From RGIG4576 sp964606575 (GTDB lineage: Bacteria > Bacteroidota > Bacteroidia > Bacteroidales > Muribaculaceae), in contig CAZSHA010000032.1 in NCBI GenBank assembly GCA_964606575.1, positions 1 through 23,498 of the forward strand: 23,498 nt of DNA, written 5' to 3'. Below are positions 16,013 to 23,498 of the stretch, in pieces. The first letter of the stretch is position 1; each line of letters opens with the position of its first letter. The notes under the pieces are model-generated. The model did no database searches. It worked only from the letters and a program-made list of their open reading frames with translations, and was not told the origin of the DNA. The position numbers and the translations under genes are program-made.

Positions 16013-16529
16013 CTATTTGTAGAACTTATAGATAGCCCCATCGTCTTTGATGGAATGATGATTAATATTTAGGCTGTCGCATTCAGCTTTGAATGTTTCT
16101 AATTGTTTGTGAAAAATATCGGATGCTAAGACAACGAGTTTGGTGTCATAACTGCGAATCAGATTCTCGATGTTGCCATAATATTTTTTTGTGACAATCA
16201 AGTAATCCAATTTAATCTTAGGCATATAGATGACACGTTTCGCTGAATTGTCAGATATAATGCCTACTCGTTTTCCGAACATGCATGTGTATGGCGGATG
16301 AAACGCTTGGTGAATAGTGCTAGTTGTGTCGTTTATACTTATCTCGTTGATATGGAATTTTGCCAAGAAACCTTTGTTATATCGTTTGAACCTACCGATA
16401 TCGAGTGTATCATCGGGACACCAGATATTGGCTTTGCCGTTGTTGAATGTCAACACTGGTGTGCAAGATAAGTCGCTGTAAATTATATAACCGCAGTTAG
16501 GCGATTTTTGGGTTTCAATGTAGTATAGG
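16013..16529 (-). CDS. comEC: ComEC/Rec2-related protein, C-terminal part beyond the assembly gap
   Basis: On the minus strand this frame is open from the gap edge to a TAG at 16013-16015, giving about 172 residues. It starts LYYIETQKSPNCGYIIYSD and continues VLTFNNGKANIW; a GTG at 16456 also lies in frame but need not be a start. It follows the N-terminal competence domain in position and strand and resembles the short non-metallo-beta-lactamase tail of Bacteroidetes ComEC proteins. Relative to the N-terminal frame it is off by one with the 10-N spacer; a true gap length divisible by three would join the two. Assignment rests on context and general resemblance, not on catalytic motifs. Confidence 0.7.
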
Positions 16530-16539
16530 NNNNNNNNNN
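16530..16539. other. Assembly gap (10 N)
   Basis: Ten unknown bases lie inside comEC. A round number suggests a placeholder of unknown true length. It interrupts an otherwise open coding region on the minus strand. Confidence 0.98.
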
Positions 16540-18020
16540 AGAGCGATAGATGTTATCAAGCATAAGCATAGCATCGTGAATGAGATAAAAACATTATCGC
16601 TATATGAGCCTGGAAGATTGATTATATTGTTTGCCAATTCTATTATAGAGGAATATGACTTGTCTAAAAACGATGTTAAAATGTTACATTCGATACCCAT
16701 ATATAACAAGGTTATATGTAATAATCCTCCACCTATTATAAAAGGAAGAATAGGAATGATAAGTGTGTTTGTTAATATTGAGTAGAACGATATATAGTTG
16801 AAATAGAATGCCGTTAGCCACATTGTTCCGAAAGCGGTGATAACAGAAACACCAACTGTAGAAGTGATATAAAACAACAATTCCTTCTTAGGGGAAACAA
16901 AGTTTAACCTGTTGGAGAACGATAATATTGTCAATACGGATATGAAACTTAGTTGAAATCCTATTTCAAAAAGGGCGTTAGGATTGAAAATAAGAATAAA
17001 CAATGCTGACGCTAACAAGGCATTAAGCGAGTTGTTTTTGCGGTAGCTTATTTTTGCTAGAATAACAAATCCTATCATTAGTGTGGCTCTTGTAACCGAA
17101 ATAGGTAGACCCGCAATAAATGAGAATATAATAATAGCAATTAATGTTATAATGTGCCTAATCCTTTTAAGTTTCAGATAATCTAGTGGTAATAATAAGA
17201 TGTTTAGTAGTAGTGATATGATACCTATGTGCATACCGCTTAATGCAAGTATGTGCGAAATACCGGCAAGTGAGAATATTTCACGGGTTTCGTAATCCAA
17301 AAGAGTTGAATCTCCTAAAAGGATTGTTATAAAGAAAGTTTTGCTATCATTGTTTAATTTGGAATCAAGAATAAGATTGATTAGTTTACGTTGAATGTTT
17401 TGTGCTAATGTGAAAATGCTTGTGTGCGTTCCGATTTTCGTGTATTCATATCTGTTTATAAAAGAGTGGTATAAGAATCCTTTTCCACGCATGTGTTTAG
17501 CATAGTCAAATTCTTCAGGATTGCCGTTGTTGGTGATTCGTGTCGGTCGGAATATGAAAGCGATGATGTCGCCTTCTTTCAGCGAGTAATCGTTGCCTTC
17601 CATCCATGCCGTGATTTTTTGATTGATTGTAGTAGTTCGGTTGCTGGAAGTATCAATGACAGCTGTGACATGTAGTTGTAGTTTGGTGGAGTAGTCGTTG
17701 TCGATTAGTTTGGTGATAGTTCCTTCGGCTATAGTTTCGGCAGGAAAATCTCTTGCTAGTTCCGATGGCTGGTTTAAATTATAGCACAATGCCCCCATAG
17801 AACAGCATAATAAGAATAATGGTAATCCGATGATATAAGATGCTGTTAATCGTAAGGTTGCTTTATTTAAGGTTGTTGCTATAATATATGATGTACCGCT
17901 TATTATTGTGATAATGATTGCCGCTAGATTGGGTAAGGAAAAAGAAGATGCGGCTAATATACCAATAACAAATGGTGCAAGCAGCCTGAATATAGGTGTT
18001 TTTGAAAACGAGTTTTTCAT
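16540..18020 (-). CDS. comEC: ComEC/Rec2 family competence protein, N-terminal and membrane part
   Basis: About 493 residues run from the ATG at 18020 to the gap. The order is typical of ComEC: two or three membrane helices (residues 10-75), a soluble OB-fold/DUF4131 domain (about 90-190, including IAEGTITKLIDND and EEFDYAKHMRGKGFLYH), then the multi-helix Competence domain. That domain contains the hallmark GISHILALSGMHIGIISLL and the later GLPISVTRATLMIGFVIL and IGFQLSFISVLTI. ComEC forms the inner-membrane channel for single-stranded DNA during natural transformation. Bacteroidetes versions lack the C-terminal beta-lactamase-like nuclease, as here. The gene starts 28 bases after the aroE stop codon on the same strand, so the two are probably cotranscribed. 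Confidence 0.93.
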
Positions 18021-18048
18021 GGTTAGATTTTAAAGCGTTTGGCGACAG

Positions 18049-18798
18049 TTATCTAGTCGTCCATATATCGTATGATGCGAAAGCTTGCAACAAGAGCATT
18101 TCAAGACCGTTCTTTGTTTCAGCTCCTTGTGCTTTAGCATTTTTCATAAACAATGTTTCGTCGGGGTTGTAAAGCAAGTCATAGCATAGATGCTTGTCGG
18201 TGAGAAGCGCATAAGGAATGTCTGGGGATTCATCTATGTTAGGATACATTCCTAGTGGGGTTGTATTTACGATAATATGATATTCATTGATAATATCCTT
18301 GTTGATTTCGCTATATATGATTGCATTGTCGCTTTTCTTCCTAGAAACATATTGCGGCTCGATACCTAATTTTTCTAATCCAACAAATACGGCTTTAGCC
18401 GCTCCTCCTGTGCCAAGAATTAAAGCCTTTTTCATGTGTTGCTTTATTAGGGGAGCGATAGAATCGCAGAAACCAATAATATCGGAATTATATCCTTTTA
18501 ATTTGAGATCACCGTTTTCTCTAATTATTTTTATGACATTTACAGCACCTATTCTAGCTGCGTCTTCATCGAGTTCGTCTAAAAATGGGATTACTTGTTG
18601 TTTGTATGGAATGGTAACGTTTAAGCCTTCGAGGTTATGATGTTCACTTATAACTTCCATTAACATATTAATGTCTGGAATTTCGAAATTAATGTATTCA
18701 GCATCAATTTTTTCCGATTCAAATTTGTTGTTGAAGAAGTTTTTTGAGAACGAGTGTCCAAGCGGATACCCAAGAAGACCGTAGACTTTATCTTTCAT
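18049..18798 (-). CDS. aroE: Shikimate dehydrogenase
   Basis: The 249-residue protein reduces 3-dehydroshikimate to shikimate with NADPH, step four of the route to chorismate. The substrate-binding serines are S16 and S18 in YPLGHSFSK. The catalytic lysine is K66 in NVTIPYK, and the partner aspartate is D106 in GYNSDI. The nucleotide fold carries GTGGAAK at 129-135 and VSRKK, whose basic residues suit NADP. The NTTPLGMYP phrase (about 177) is also diagnostic. At 249 residues it is slightly shorter than E. coli AroE (272), as is normal for Bacteroidetes. It is the first gene of an aroE-comEC unit, divergent from the amidase gene. Confidence 0.96.
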   Translation of the reverse strand: MKDKVYGLLGYPLGHSFSKNFFNNKFESEKIDAEYINFEIPDINMLMEVISEHHNLEGLNVTIPYKQQVIPFLDELDEDAARIGAVNVIKIIRENGDLKLKGYNSDIIGFCDSIAPLIKQHMKKALILGTGGAAKAVFVGLEKLGIEPQYVSRKKSDNAIIYSEINKDIINEYHIIVNTTPLGMYPNIDESPDIPYALLTDKHLCYDLLYNPDETLFMKNAKAQGAETKNGLEMLLLQAFASYDIWTTR

Positions 18799-18829
18799 AT
18801 ATTTAGTAATATTACAGTTTAATTAGCTA

Positions 18830-18837
18830 CAAAAATA
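18830..18837 (-). promoter_or_regulatory. Candidate -7 element for aroE
   Basis: The minus strand reads TATTTTTG, matching TAnnTTTG, with a start near 18823 and a leader of about 25 nt. No well-spaced TTG lies upstream. Confidence 0.45.
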
Positions 18838-18942
18838 GTAGAATGCTTTCAATATTCATTTCATTTTACGTTTTTTTTTGTTCATTTTTAACCATTAGAA
18901 AAAAAAGAAATAGGAAAACAAGTAAATTCAGAGGTAAATTAG

Positions 18943-18950
18943 TAACTTTG
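18943..18950 (+). promoter_or_regulatory. Candidate -7 element for the amidase
   Basis: TAACTTTG at 36 bases before the ATG gives a start near 18957 and a leader of about 29 nt. The -33 region is A-rich without a TTG. Confidence 0.55.
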
Positions 18951-18985
18951 TAAGACTCAAATTATAATAGACTTGCCACATATTA

Positions 18986-20296
18986 ATGACTGATATAAAG
19001 AGGTTTTTTGTTTTTTCGATCTTTGCCTTGGTGTTTGCGACATTGAGTGCTGAGCCGTTTACTGTTGTGATTGATGCTGGTCATGGCGGTAAAGACATTG
19101 GTGCTGTTGGAAGGAAAATATATGAGAAGAATATCAATCTTGCTGTTGCGTTGAAATTGGGCGATATGATAAAAGATAAGATGAAGGATGTGAAGGTTGT
19201 TTATACGCGCAAAACCGATAAATATCTAACGTTACAAGAACGTGCTGACATTGCGAATAAGGCAAAAGGTAATCTTTTCATATCAATACACACCAATTCG
19301 GTCGCAAAAAGGAATAAAAACAGAAAAACTATTAAAGGAGCTTCCTCTTATACATTGGGATTGCATCGTTCTGATGATAACTTGGAGGTGGCAAAGCGTG
19401 AGAACTCGGTTATTGCTTTAGAGAAGGACTATACTGTGACTTATCAAGGTTTTGATCCTAACTCGACTGAATCATATATAATATTTGAAATCAGCCAGAA
19501 TGTACACATGGAGCAAAGTGTGAATTTTGCATCGTTAGTACAGAAAGAGTTCGTTTCTACGGCGCAACGTGTTGATAGGGGAGTGCGGCAAGCTGGTTTT
19601 TTGGTATTAGCTCGTACTAGTATGCCAGCCGTGCTGGTCGAGTTGGATTTTATTTGTAATCCTACGCAAGAAGCGTTCCTCGGTTCTAAATCAGGACAAA
19701 ATAAGTTAGCGAAGGCTTTGTTCAATGCTTTTTATGAGTATAAGACAGCGAGCGATAATAAAATAGCTGCCGTGGCAAACTCTAACAAGAAAGTGGAAAA
19801 CAAGAAGCAAGAGGAAGAGGTTGCTGAGTCTGAGAACGACACCGAAAGCGCGGCAACTCAGCAAAAGTCTGAACGCAAATCTGTTGAAGCATCAGAAAGT
19901 GGAGATGTTGCGGTTGACTCCAAACGTTATCGTTTTTCTACGCAACGTGGTAAGAAATCGACATCTGTGAAAATGGAAGTGAGCGAAAAGAAAAATGTTA
20001 AGGTGGAAGATAAGAGTAAAAAGAAGGTTGAGAAATCTAAAGGCGATAAAAACAGTAATAATGATGAAATTGTCTATAAAGTGCAGTTTTTGACAAGTAT
20101 GGAAAAACTTTCTAAGAAAGATTATCGTTTTAAGGGTTTAAATCCTGTATCTTCTTATAAAGATGATGGGCTGTATAAATACACTTATGGTTCAACATCC
20201 AATCTAGAAGAGGCTCAAGCTATATTGAAAAAAGTAAAAGAAAAATTCAAAGGAGCCTTTATCGTGCATTTTAGCGATGGTAAGCGTATTAAATAA
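18986..20296 (+). CDS. N-acetylmuramoyl-L-alanine amidase (Amidase_3) with C-terminal SPOR-like domain
   Basis: The 436-residue exported enzyme has a signal peptide (residues 1-22, ending TLSA). The Amidase_3 zinc site shows H33 in IDAGHGG, E47 in YEKN and H102 in ISIHTNS; the catalytic glutamate is E219 in VLVELDFICN. It cleaves the amide bond between MurNAc and the first L-alanine, a reaction needed for cell separation. Residues of about 255-350 are a low-complexity, charged linker rich in K, E and S. The last 80 residues (VYKVQFLTS, LNPVSSYKDDGLYKYTYG and an EEAQAILKKVKEKF helix) resemble a SPOR domain, which binds denuded septal glycan strands; this part is a weaker match. The MCE gene follows after 26 bases. 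Confidence 0.93.
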   Translation: MTDIKRFFVFSIFALVFATLSAEPFTVVIDAGHGGKDIGAVGRKIYEKNINLAVALKLGDMIKDKMKDVKVVYTRKTDKYLTLQERADIANKAKGNLFISIHTNSVAKRNKNRKTIKGASSYTLGLHRSDDNLEVAKRENSVIALEKDYTVTYQGFDPNSTESYIIFEISQNVHMEQSVNFASLVQKEFVSTAQRVDRGVRQAGFLVLARTSMPAVLVELDFICNPTQEAFLGSKSGQNKLAKALFNAFYEYKTASDNKIAAVANSNKKVENKKQEEEVAESENDTESAATQQKSERKSVEASESGDVAVDSKRYRFSTQRGKKSTSVKMEVSEKKNVKVEDKSKKKVEKSKGDKNSNNDEIVYKVQFLTSMEKLSKKDYRFKGLNPVSSYKDDGLYKYTYGSTSNLEEAQAILKKVKEKFKGAFIVHFSDGKRIK

Positions 20297-20322
20297 AATA
20301 GAGTAAAATTAAAAGATATAAT

Positions 20323-21222
20323 ATGAGAAAATTCTTTACAAGAGAAGTGATGATAGGTGTAGCAGTTTTGATAAGTATGGGATTGCTACTATGGGGTATC
20401 AACTATTTAAAAGGAGTAAATTTATTCAAGCCAGCTAATTATTATAGCGTTAAGTATTCACAAGTAAGTGGACTAACAGCTTCTGCCCCAGTTACGATTA
20501 ATGGATTTCAAGTTGGTTTGGTTCGTGATGTTGCCTACGATTATGATAATAATGGTAAAATTATTGTAGAGTTAAGTTTGGATAAAGAGTTGAAATTGCC
20601 AGTCGGAACAGAAGCTATGGTAGTTACGGATATGTTAGGAACATCGACTATTGCATTGAAATTATCTGATTCGACTGACTATTATGAAGTCGGGGCTGAA
20701 ATTCCTGGAACTGTACAGGCTGGCTTGATGGATAATGTATCTAAAGACGTATTACCAGCTCTTGCTGTTATGATGCCAAAAATAGATAGCATATTGACAA
20801 GTATTAATACTATCTTGGCTAATCCAGCATTGAATGCGTCGGTTTCTCGTATTGATAAGATAACAGCCAATTTGGAGCAAACGACAGATGTGCTAAATAG
20901 GACAATGGCTAAAAATATGCCTGAAATCATGTCAAATGCCAATGCGTTAACTAATGATTTGACTGTTGTGTCGGGGAATTTGGCTGAAGTGAGCGATGAA
21001 TTAAAGAAATTGCCACTTGATTCTACTATAATGTCAATGCAACTATGGCTAATATGAAAGCTATAACAGATAAGGTGAACGGCAAAGATTCTAGTGTTGG
21101 ATTGTTGTTGAACGATACTAGATTGTACAATCATGCCGATCAAACGATTTTAAGTTTGGATTCGTTGTTTAAGGATATAAAAGCAAATCCCAAACGATAT
21201 ATAAATGTGAAGGTTTTCTAAA
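20323..21222 (+). CDS. MCE/MlaD-type lipid transport protein, with two compensating frameshifts
   Basis: The first frame (20323-21057) encodes 244 residues: one N-terminal membrane helix (VMIGVAVLISMGLLLWGINY), then an MCE domain (about 37-115, with YYSVKYSQVSGLTASAPVTI and VVTDMLGTSTIALKL), then a helical region. It then breaks. From about 21030 the -1 frame reads NVNATMANMKAITDKVNG through RLYNHADQTILSL to DSLFKDIK, and from 21181 the original frame resumes with KANPKRYINVKVF and stops at 21222. Restoring one base near 21030 and removing one A from 21179-21183 gives about 299 residues, the normal family length. MCE proteins form rings that pass phospholipids between membranes, with an ABC permease encoded elsewhere. 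Its place behind the amidase is usual in Bacteroidales. Confidence 0.85.
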
Positions 21223-21269
21223 TAGAATATATAAGATTTGCTTGTTTAGAATTAATCTAAATAATTAGA

Positions 21270-21303
21270 AAATGTGGGTTTCTTTTGAAATCCACTTTTT
21301 ATT
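21270..21303 (+). terminator. Rho-independent terminator after the MCE gene
   Basis: A 9-bp stem (21274-21282 with 21287-21295, one G-T pair) has a TTTT loop and is followed by five T residues. Confidence 0.8.
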
Positions 21304-21561
21304 TGAAAAAGCATGATTGCTTTTAGCGTTATAGCATCAAAAAATGAGTAGCAAATTTGCAGGGTAAAACTTAAATCGCTTGATTATTAGGGTTATAATA
21401 ATTTTTGATTTTAAATATTGCTAATAAAAATGTTGGTTGTTGTAAGTGTTTGATATACAAAAAGTTGCATTGCTTCTATAAAATCCAAATTTCTGAGCGT
21501 TTTTTTTTCTTGAATTTTTGGGCAAATTTTGTACTCGCAAAAGCAGAGAAAGTACGATTTA
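21304..21561 (+). promoter_or_regulatory. dnaA upstream region, promoter not clearly resolved
   Basis: No gene is supported here. Two near-matches to TAnnTTTG occur: CAAATTTG at 21352-21359 and AAATTTTG at 21524-21531, each with one mismatch. The second lies 31 bases before the dnaA ATG. I find no TTATCCACA-type DnaA boxes, so nothing indicates an origin. Confidence 0.35.
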
Positions 21562-22938
21562 ATGTTATCGCAAGACAAAGACATATTATGGCAAAAGTGT
21601 CTTTCAATTTTGAAAGATAATTTGAGCGATGAGCAATTTAATGCTTGGTTCAAACCAATAACTGTATATAGTTATGAGGAGAATCGGTTGGTGTTGAATG
21701 TGCCGTCGCAGTTCTTTGTCGAAAAGTTAGAGGGGACATACCTTAATTTGGTTAAACGTACTTTAAGGCACGTCTACGGTGATACGATACGTCTTTATTA
21801 TAAAGACTCTAGTGTGACTGTTCGTGGTGCTACAAGCAGTCCTGTCGTAGATAATAGGGTTGAGAAATCTATACCTAAGGTTAATAATCCATTTGAGAAG
21901 GAGGATTATGGTGATATAGATTCTCAATTGAATCCTAAGTACACTTTTGAGAACTATTGTGGCAGTATGAGCAATAAACTTGCGGTAAGTATCGGAGAAG
22001 CTATTGCTACTAATCCTAAGTGTAAGACTTTTAACCCGCTGTTTATTTTCGGCCCTACTGGTGTGGGTAAAACTCACTTGATACAAGCAATTGGTATTAA
22101 GATGAAAGAAACTCAGCCGCAAAGCCGTGTGCTATATGTAACGGCACGTGTGTTTGAGAGCCAATATACAACTGCGGTGCGAAACAATAAGGTGAATGAT
22201 TTCATCAATTTCTATCAGAGCATAGACACATTGATTCTTGACGACATTCAGGAGTTTGCCGGAAAGACTGCAACACAAAACACATTCTATCATATATTCA
22301 ATCATTTGCACCAAAACCAGAAACAACTAATATTGTCGAGTGATACTCGACCTGTTGATATGGATGGTATGGTGCCTCGGTTGATTTCTCGTTTCAAGTG
22401 GGGAATGACCGCCGAATTGAATAAGCCCGACTATACGTTGCGTAGAAATGTGCTGACAATGAAAGCAGATCAAGATGGTTTGACAATTTCAAGCGAGATA
22501 TTGGATTTTATTGCCAATAATGTGACTGATAGTGTACGTGAACTTGAAGGCATCGTTGTATCACTGTTGGCACATGCTACAATGCTAAATCAAGAAATAA
22601 CTTTAGATTTGGCTAAGGCTGTCATTTCAAATGCTGTGAAAGTGTCGAAGATGCAGGTGACATTTGAGATGATTGCTGAAAAAGTGTGCGAACATTATAA
22701 TATAGATACCGAATTGATTTATGGTAAGTCACGAAAGCGAGAAATCTCAGATGCAAGGCAGATTGTGATGTACTTGGCTAAGAAATTGACTCAATTGTCA
22801 TCGACAAATATAGGAACACGCTTATCTCGAAATCATGCAACAGTACTTCATGCATGTAAGACAATAGAAGAGCGGTTGACAATAGAAAAGCCACTTCAAG
22901 AAGATATAGAGAAAATAGAAAACGAGTTTAAAGGTTAA
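21562..22938 (+). CDS. dnaA: Chromosomal replication initiator protein DnaA
   Basis: The ATG at 21562 gives MLSQDKDILWQKCLSILKDN, the usual DnaA start, and a protein of 458 residues; an in-frame TTG at 21529 is rejected. Domain I (1-85) includes FNAWFKPITVYSYEENRLVL. A short linker leads to the AAA+ domain beginning KYTFENYCG, with Walker A GPTGVGKTH, Walker B LILDDIQEFAGK, sensor I LILSSDTRP and the RFKWGMTAEL arginine-finger region. Domain IV ends with the DnaA signature SRNHATVLHACKTIEERL, which contacts DnaA boxes. The protein melts the origin and loads the helicase. The 5' arm of its terminator overlaps the last codons. No replication origin signature is visible on either side. Confidence 0.98.
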   Translation: MLSQDKDILWQKCLSILKDNLSDEQFNAWFKPITVYSYEENRLVLNVPSQFFVEKLEGTYLNLVKRTLRHVYGDTIRLYYKDSSVTVRGATSSPVVDNRVEKSIPKVNNPFEKEDYGDIDSQLNPKYTFENYCGSMSNKLAVSIGEAIATNPKCKTFNPLFIFGPTGVGKTHLIQAIGIKMKETQPQSRVLYVTARVFESQYTTAVRNNKVNDFINFYQSIDTLILDDIQEFAGKTATQNTFYHIFNHLHQNQKQLILSSDTRPVDMDGMVPRLISRFKWGMTAELNKPDYTLRRNVLTMKADQDGLTISSEILDFIANNVTDSVRELEGIVVSLLAHATMLNQEITLDLAKAVISNAVKVSKMQVTFEMIAEKVCEHYNIDTELIYGKSRKREISDARQIVMYLAKKLTQLSSTNIGTRLSRNHATVLHACKTIEERLTIEKPLQEDIEKIENEFKG

Positions 22939-22957
22939 TTCTTAAACTCGTTTTTTT
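22919..22957 (+). terminator. Strong terminator overlapping the dnaA 3' end
   Basis: A perfect 13-bp stem (22919-22931 with 22942-22954) has a 10-nt loop containing the end of the stop codon region, and T continues to 22957. It is the best terminator in the window. Confidence 0.92.
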
Positions 22958-23022
22958 ATTATGACTTTTATGGGCTATATAATCTTGTGGTAACTTATTT
23001 AGGTCTAATAAAATCTTTTTCA

Positions 23023-23030
23023 TAACTTTG
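23023..23030 (+). promoter_or_regulatory. Bacteroidetes -7 element upstream of candidate ncRNAs
   Basis: TAACTTTG predicts a start near 23037 with no protein gene behind it. The -33 region (TTTA at 22998-23001) is a poor match. Confidence 0.5.
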
Positions 23031-23098
23031 CATAATCGTTGAGTATCTGTGCTTTTAGAGAATCGATAATTAGATGCCAGCGAATACATGATAAAGTA

Positions 23099-23125
23099 AA
23101 AACGTTTACTTGACGTTTTGTTTTT
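23099..23125 (+). terminator. Small terminator-like hairpin
   Basis: A 7-bp perfect stem (23099-23105 with 23113-23119, 7-nt loop) is followed by GTTTTT. It is near-symmetric, so on the minus strand it is also followed by a T-rich tract; the direction of use is uncertain. Confidence 0.4.
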
Positions 23126-23126
23126 G

Positions 23127-23319
23127 ACTTTTCAGAACTTCGGAAATTTTGAACTCAGTATCAGAAGCAAGCAAGGGTAGATGTTTGTGTGGTATGTATA
23201 TACCCTCTCTATGTGCTTTCTTGAAACAGGAAAGTGCATAGAGTTGTTTAGTATACAATATACGCAGGCTTCTAATTTGCTGTTCCTATACCAGAGTGTT
23301 TCCGAAGACATTGAAAAGT
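23127..23319 (+). ncRNA. Candidate structured RNA, 6S RNA-like (Bacteroidales-1 type)
   Basis: About 193 nt fold into one long interrupted hairpin, worked out by hand. The stems, from outside in, are 23127-23134/23312-23319 (8 bp), 23138-23146/23299-23307 (9 bp), 23153-23156/23294-23297, 23158-23161/23288-23291, 23164-23170/23277-23285 with a 2-nt bulge, 23192-23195/23260-23263, 23199-23203/23251-23255 and a 14-bp apical stem 23207-23220/23230-23243 with a 9-nt loop. An open central bubble lies at about 23171-23191 and 23264-23276. Closing stem, central bubble and long apical arm are the architecture of 6S RNA, which binds RNA polymerase holoenzyme as a promoter mimic. The region has no coding frame. 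Strand is inferred from the upstream promoter box. A cis-regulatory leader is the main alternative. Confidence 0.5.
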
Positions 23320-23446
23320 AGGACATAAGGCAAGTACTGATTCCTGCGTATTTTCTTTTGATTGTTTCTGAAAATTTTACAATTAGGCAAAAAATGGTCG
23401 GTAGGGGAATCGTCGACTAAAGGAAAAATTTATAATATGAAAACAT

Positions 23447-23474
23447 TAGTGTCCCATAAAAATTAGGGACTGGC
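23447..23474. repeat. Short inverted repeat, possible insertion sequence end
   Basis: GTCCC and GGGAC face each other across ATAAAAATTA, with partial symmetry continuing through the spacer. It lies 10 bases into a reading frame that starts ATGAAAAC at 23437 and ends after nine codons. The nearby sequence edge is compatible with an assembly break in a repeated element. No transposase is visible. Confidence 0.3.
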
Positions 23475-23498
23475 TAAACATTAAATAAATTAGGCCCA

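Larger units (their letters stand above)
22958..23498. other. 540-bp gene-free region with candidate RNA structures
   Basis: No credible protein gene occurs on either strand. The region holds a promoter motif (23023-23030), a small hairpin (23099-23125), a long-range hairpin (23127-23319) and, at 23437, an ATG followed by only nine codons before an inverted repeat near the end. The GTCCC/GGGAC repeat suggests a mobile-element boundary. Confidence 0.6.

Noticed and set aside
20990..21200. Programmed ribosomal frameshifting in the MCE gene
   Set aside because: The first shift site has no slippery heptamer or downstream hairpin, and two opposite shifts in 150 bases are better explained by sequence errors.
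21529..21561. TTG start adding 11 residues to DnaA
   Set aside because: The ATG at 21562 gives the standard DnaA N-terminus, and the upstream codons overlap the likely promoter.
21223..21561. Replication origin next to dnaA
   Set aside because: No cluster of DnaA boxes or AT-rich direct repeats with box spacing is visible on either side of dnaA; many Bacteroidetes origins lie away from dnaA.
23037..23360. Cobalamin riboswitch, RNase P RNA, tmRNA or SRP RNA
   Set aside because: I looked for the conserved boxes of each, such as the B12 box and the RNase P core sequences, and found none.
1..23498. CRISPR arrays, tRNA or rRNA genes
   Set aside because: I saw no regularly spaced repeats, no tRNA T-loop or acceptor patterns, and no rRNA-like sequence on either strand.

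Overview
The window reads as chromosomal DNA of an AT-rich member of the Bacteroidetes, most likely the order Bacteroidales. Three things point there: repeated TAnnTTTG (-7) promoter elements, several with a TTG/TTTG about 20 bp upstream, and no Shine-Dalgarno sequences; lineage-typical families (long NusB, DUF4835, DUF5606, YbbR-like protein, BspA-like LRR protein, M13 lipoprotein peptidase); and gene order (dnaN-exonuclease-DUF4835-recN-rlmB, then nusB-yajC-ybbR-coaE-DUF5606). I cannot name the genus. Both ends look like contig edges: the left end cuts a serine recombinase, and the right end carries a short GTCCC/GGGAC inverted repeat that may be the end of a mobile element. || Layout. 1-61 (-): first 20 residues of a serine recombinase, divergent from an ABC-F ATPase (254-2227). 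2249-4282: M13 metallopeptidase lipoprotein. 4333-4508: a short promoter-to-terminator unit with a 23-codon ORF. 4578-6295: secreted BspA-like LRR/Ig-like protein, split by a 1-base frameshift. 6551-11808: probable operon dnaN, DEDDh exonuclease, DUF4835 protein, recN, rlmB. 11895-14839: nusB, yajC, ybbR-like, coaE. 14971-16009: DUF5606 protein and an NlpC/P60 lipoprotein. 16013-18798 (-): aroE followed by comEC, with a 10-N assembly gap inside comEC. 18986-21222: N-acetylmuramoyl-L-alanine amidase and an MCE/MlaD-type protein, the latter with two compensating frameshifts. 21562-22938: dnaA and a strong terminator. 22958-23498: noncoding DNA with a promoter motif, a small terminator-like hairpin and a roughly 190-nt long-range hairpin resembling 6S RNA. 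|| How the genes fit together. Most of the window is housekeeping: replication and repair (dnaA, dnaN, recN, exonuclease), RNA metabolism and translation (nusB, rlmB, ABC-F), cofactor and aromatic synthesis (coaE, aroE), envelope and secretion (yajC, ybbR, amidase, NlpC/P60, MCE, DUF4835), and DNA uptake (comEC). The least explained parts are the two candidate noncoding RNA loci, the truncated recombinase and the right-hand edge. The reading-frame breaks are single-base changes, two of them clearly in A runs, so sequencing or assembly error is the simplest explanation.
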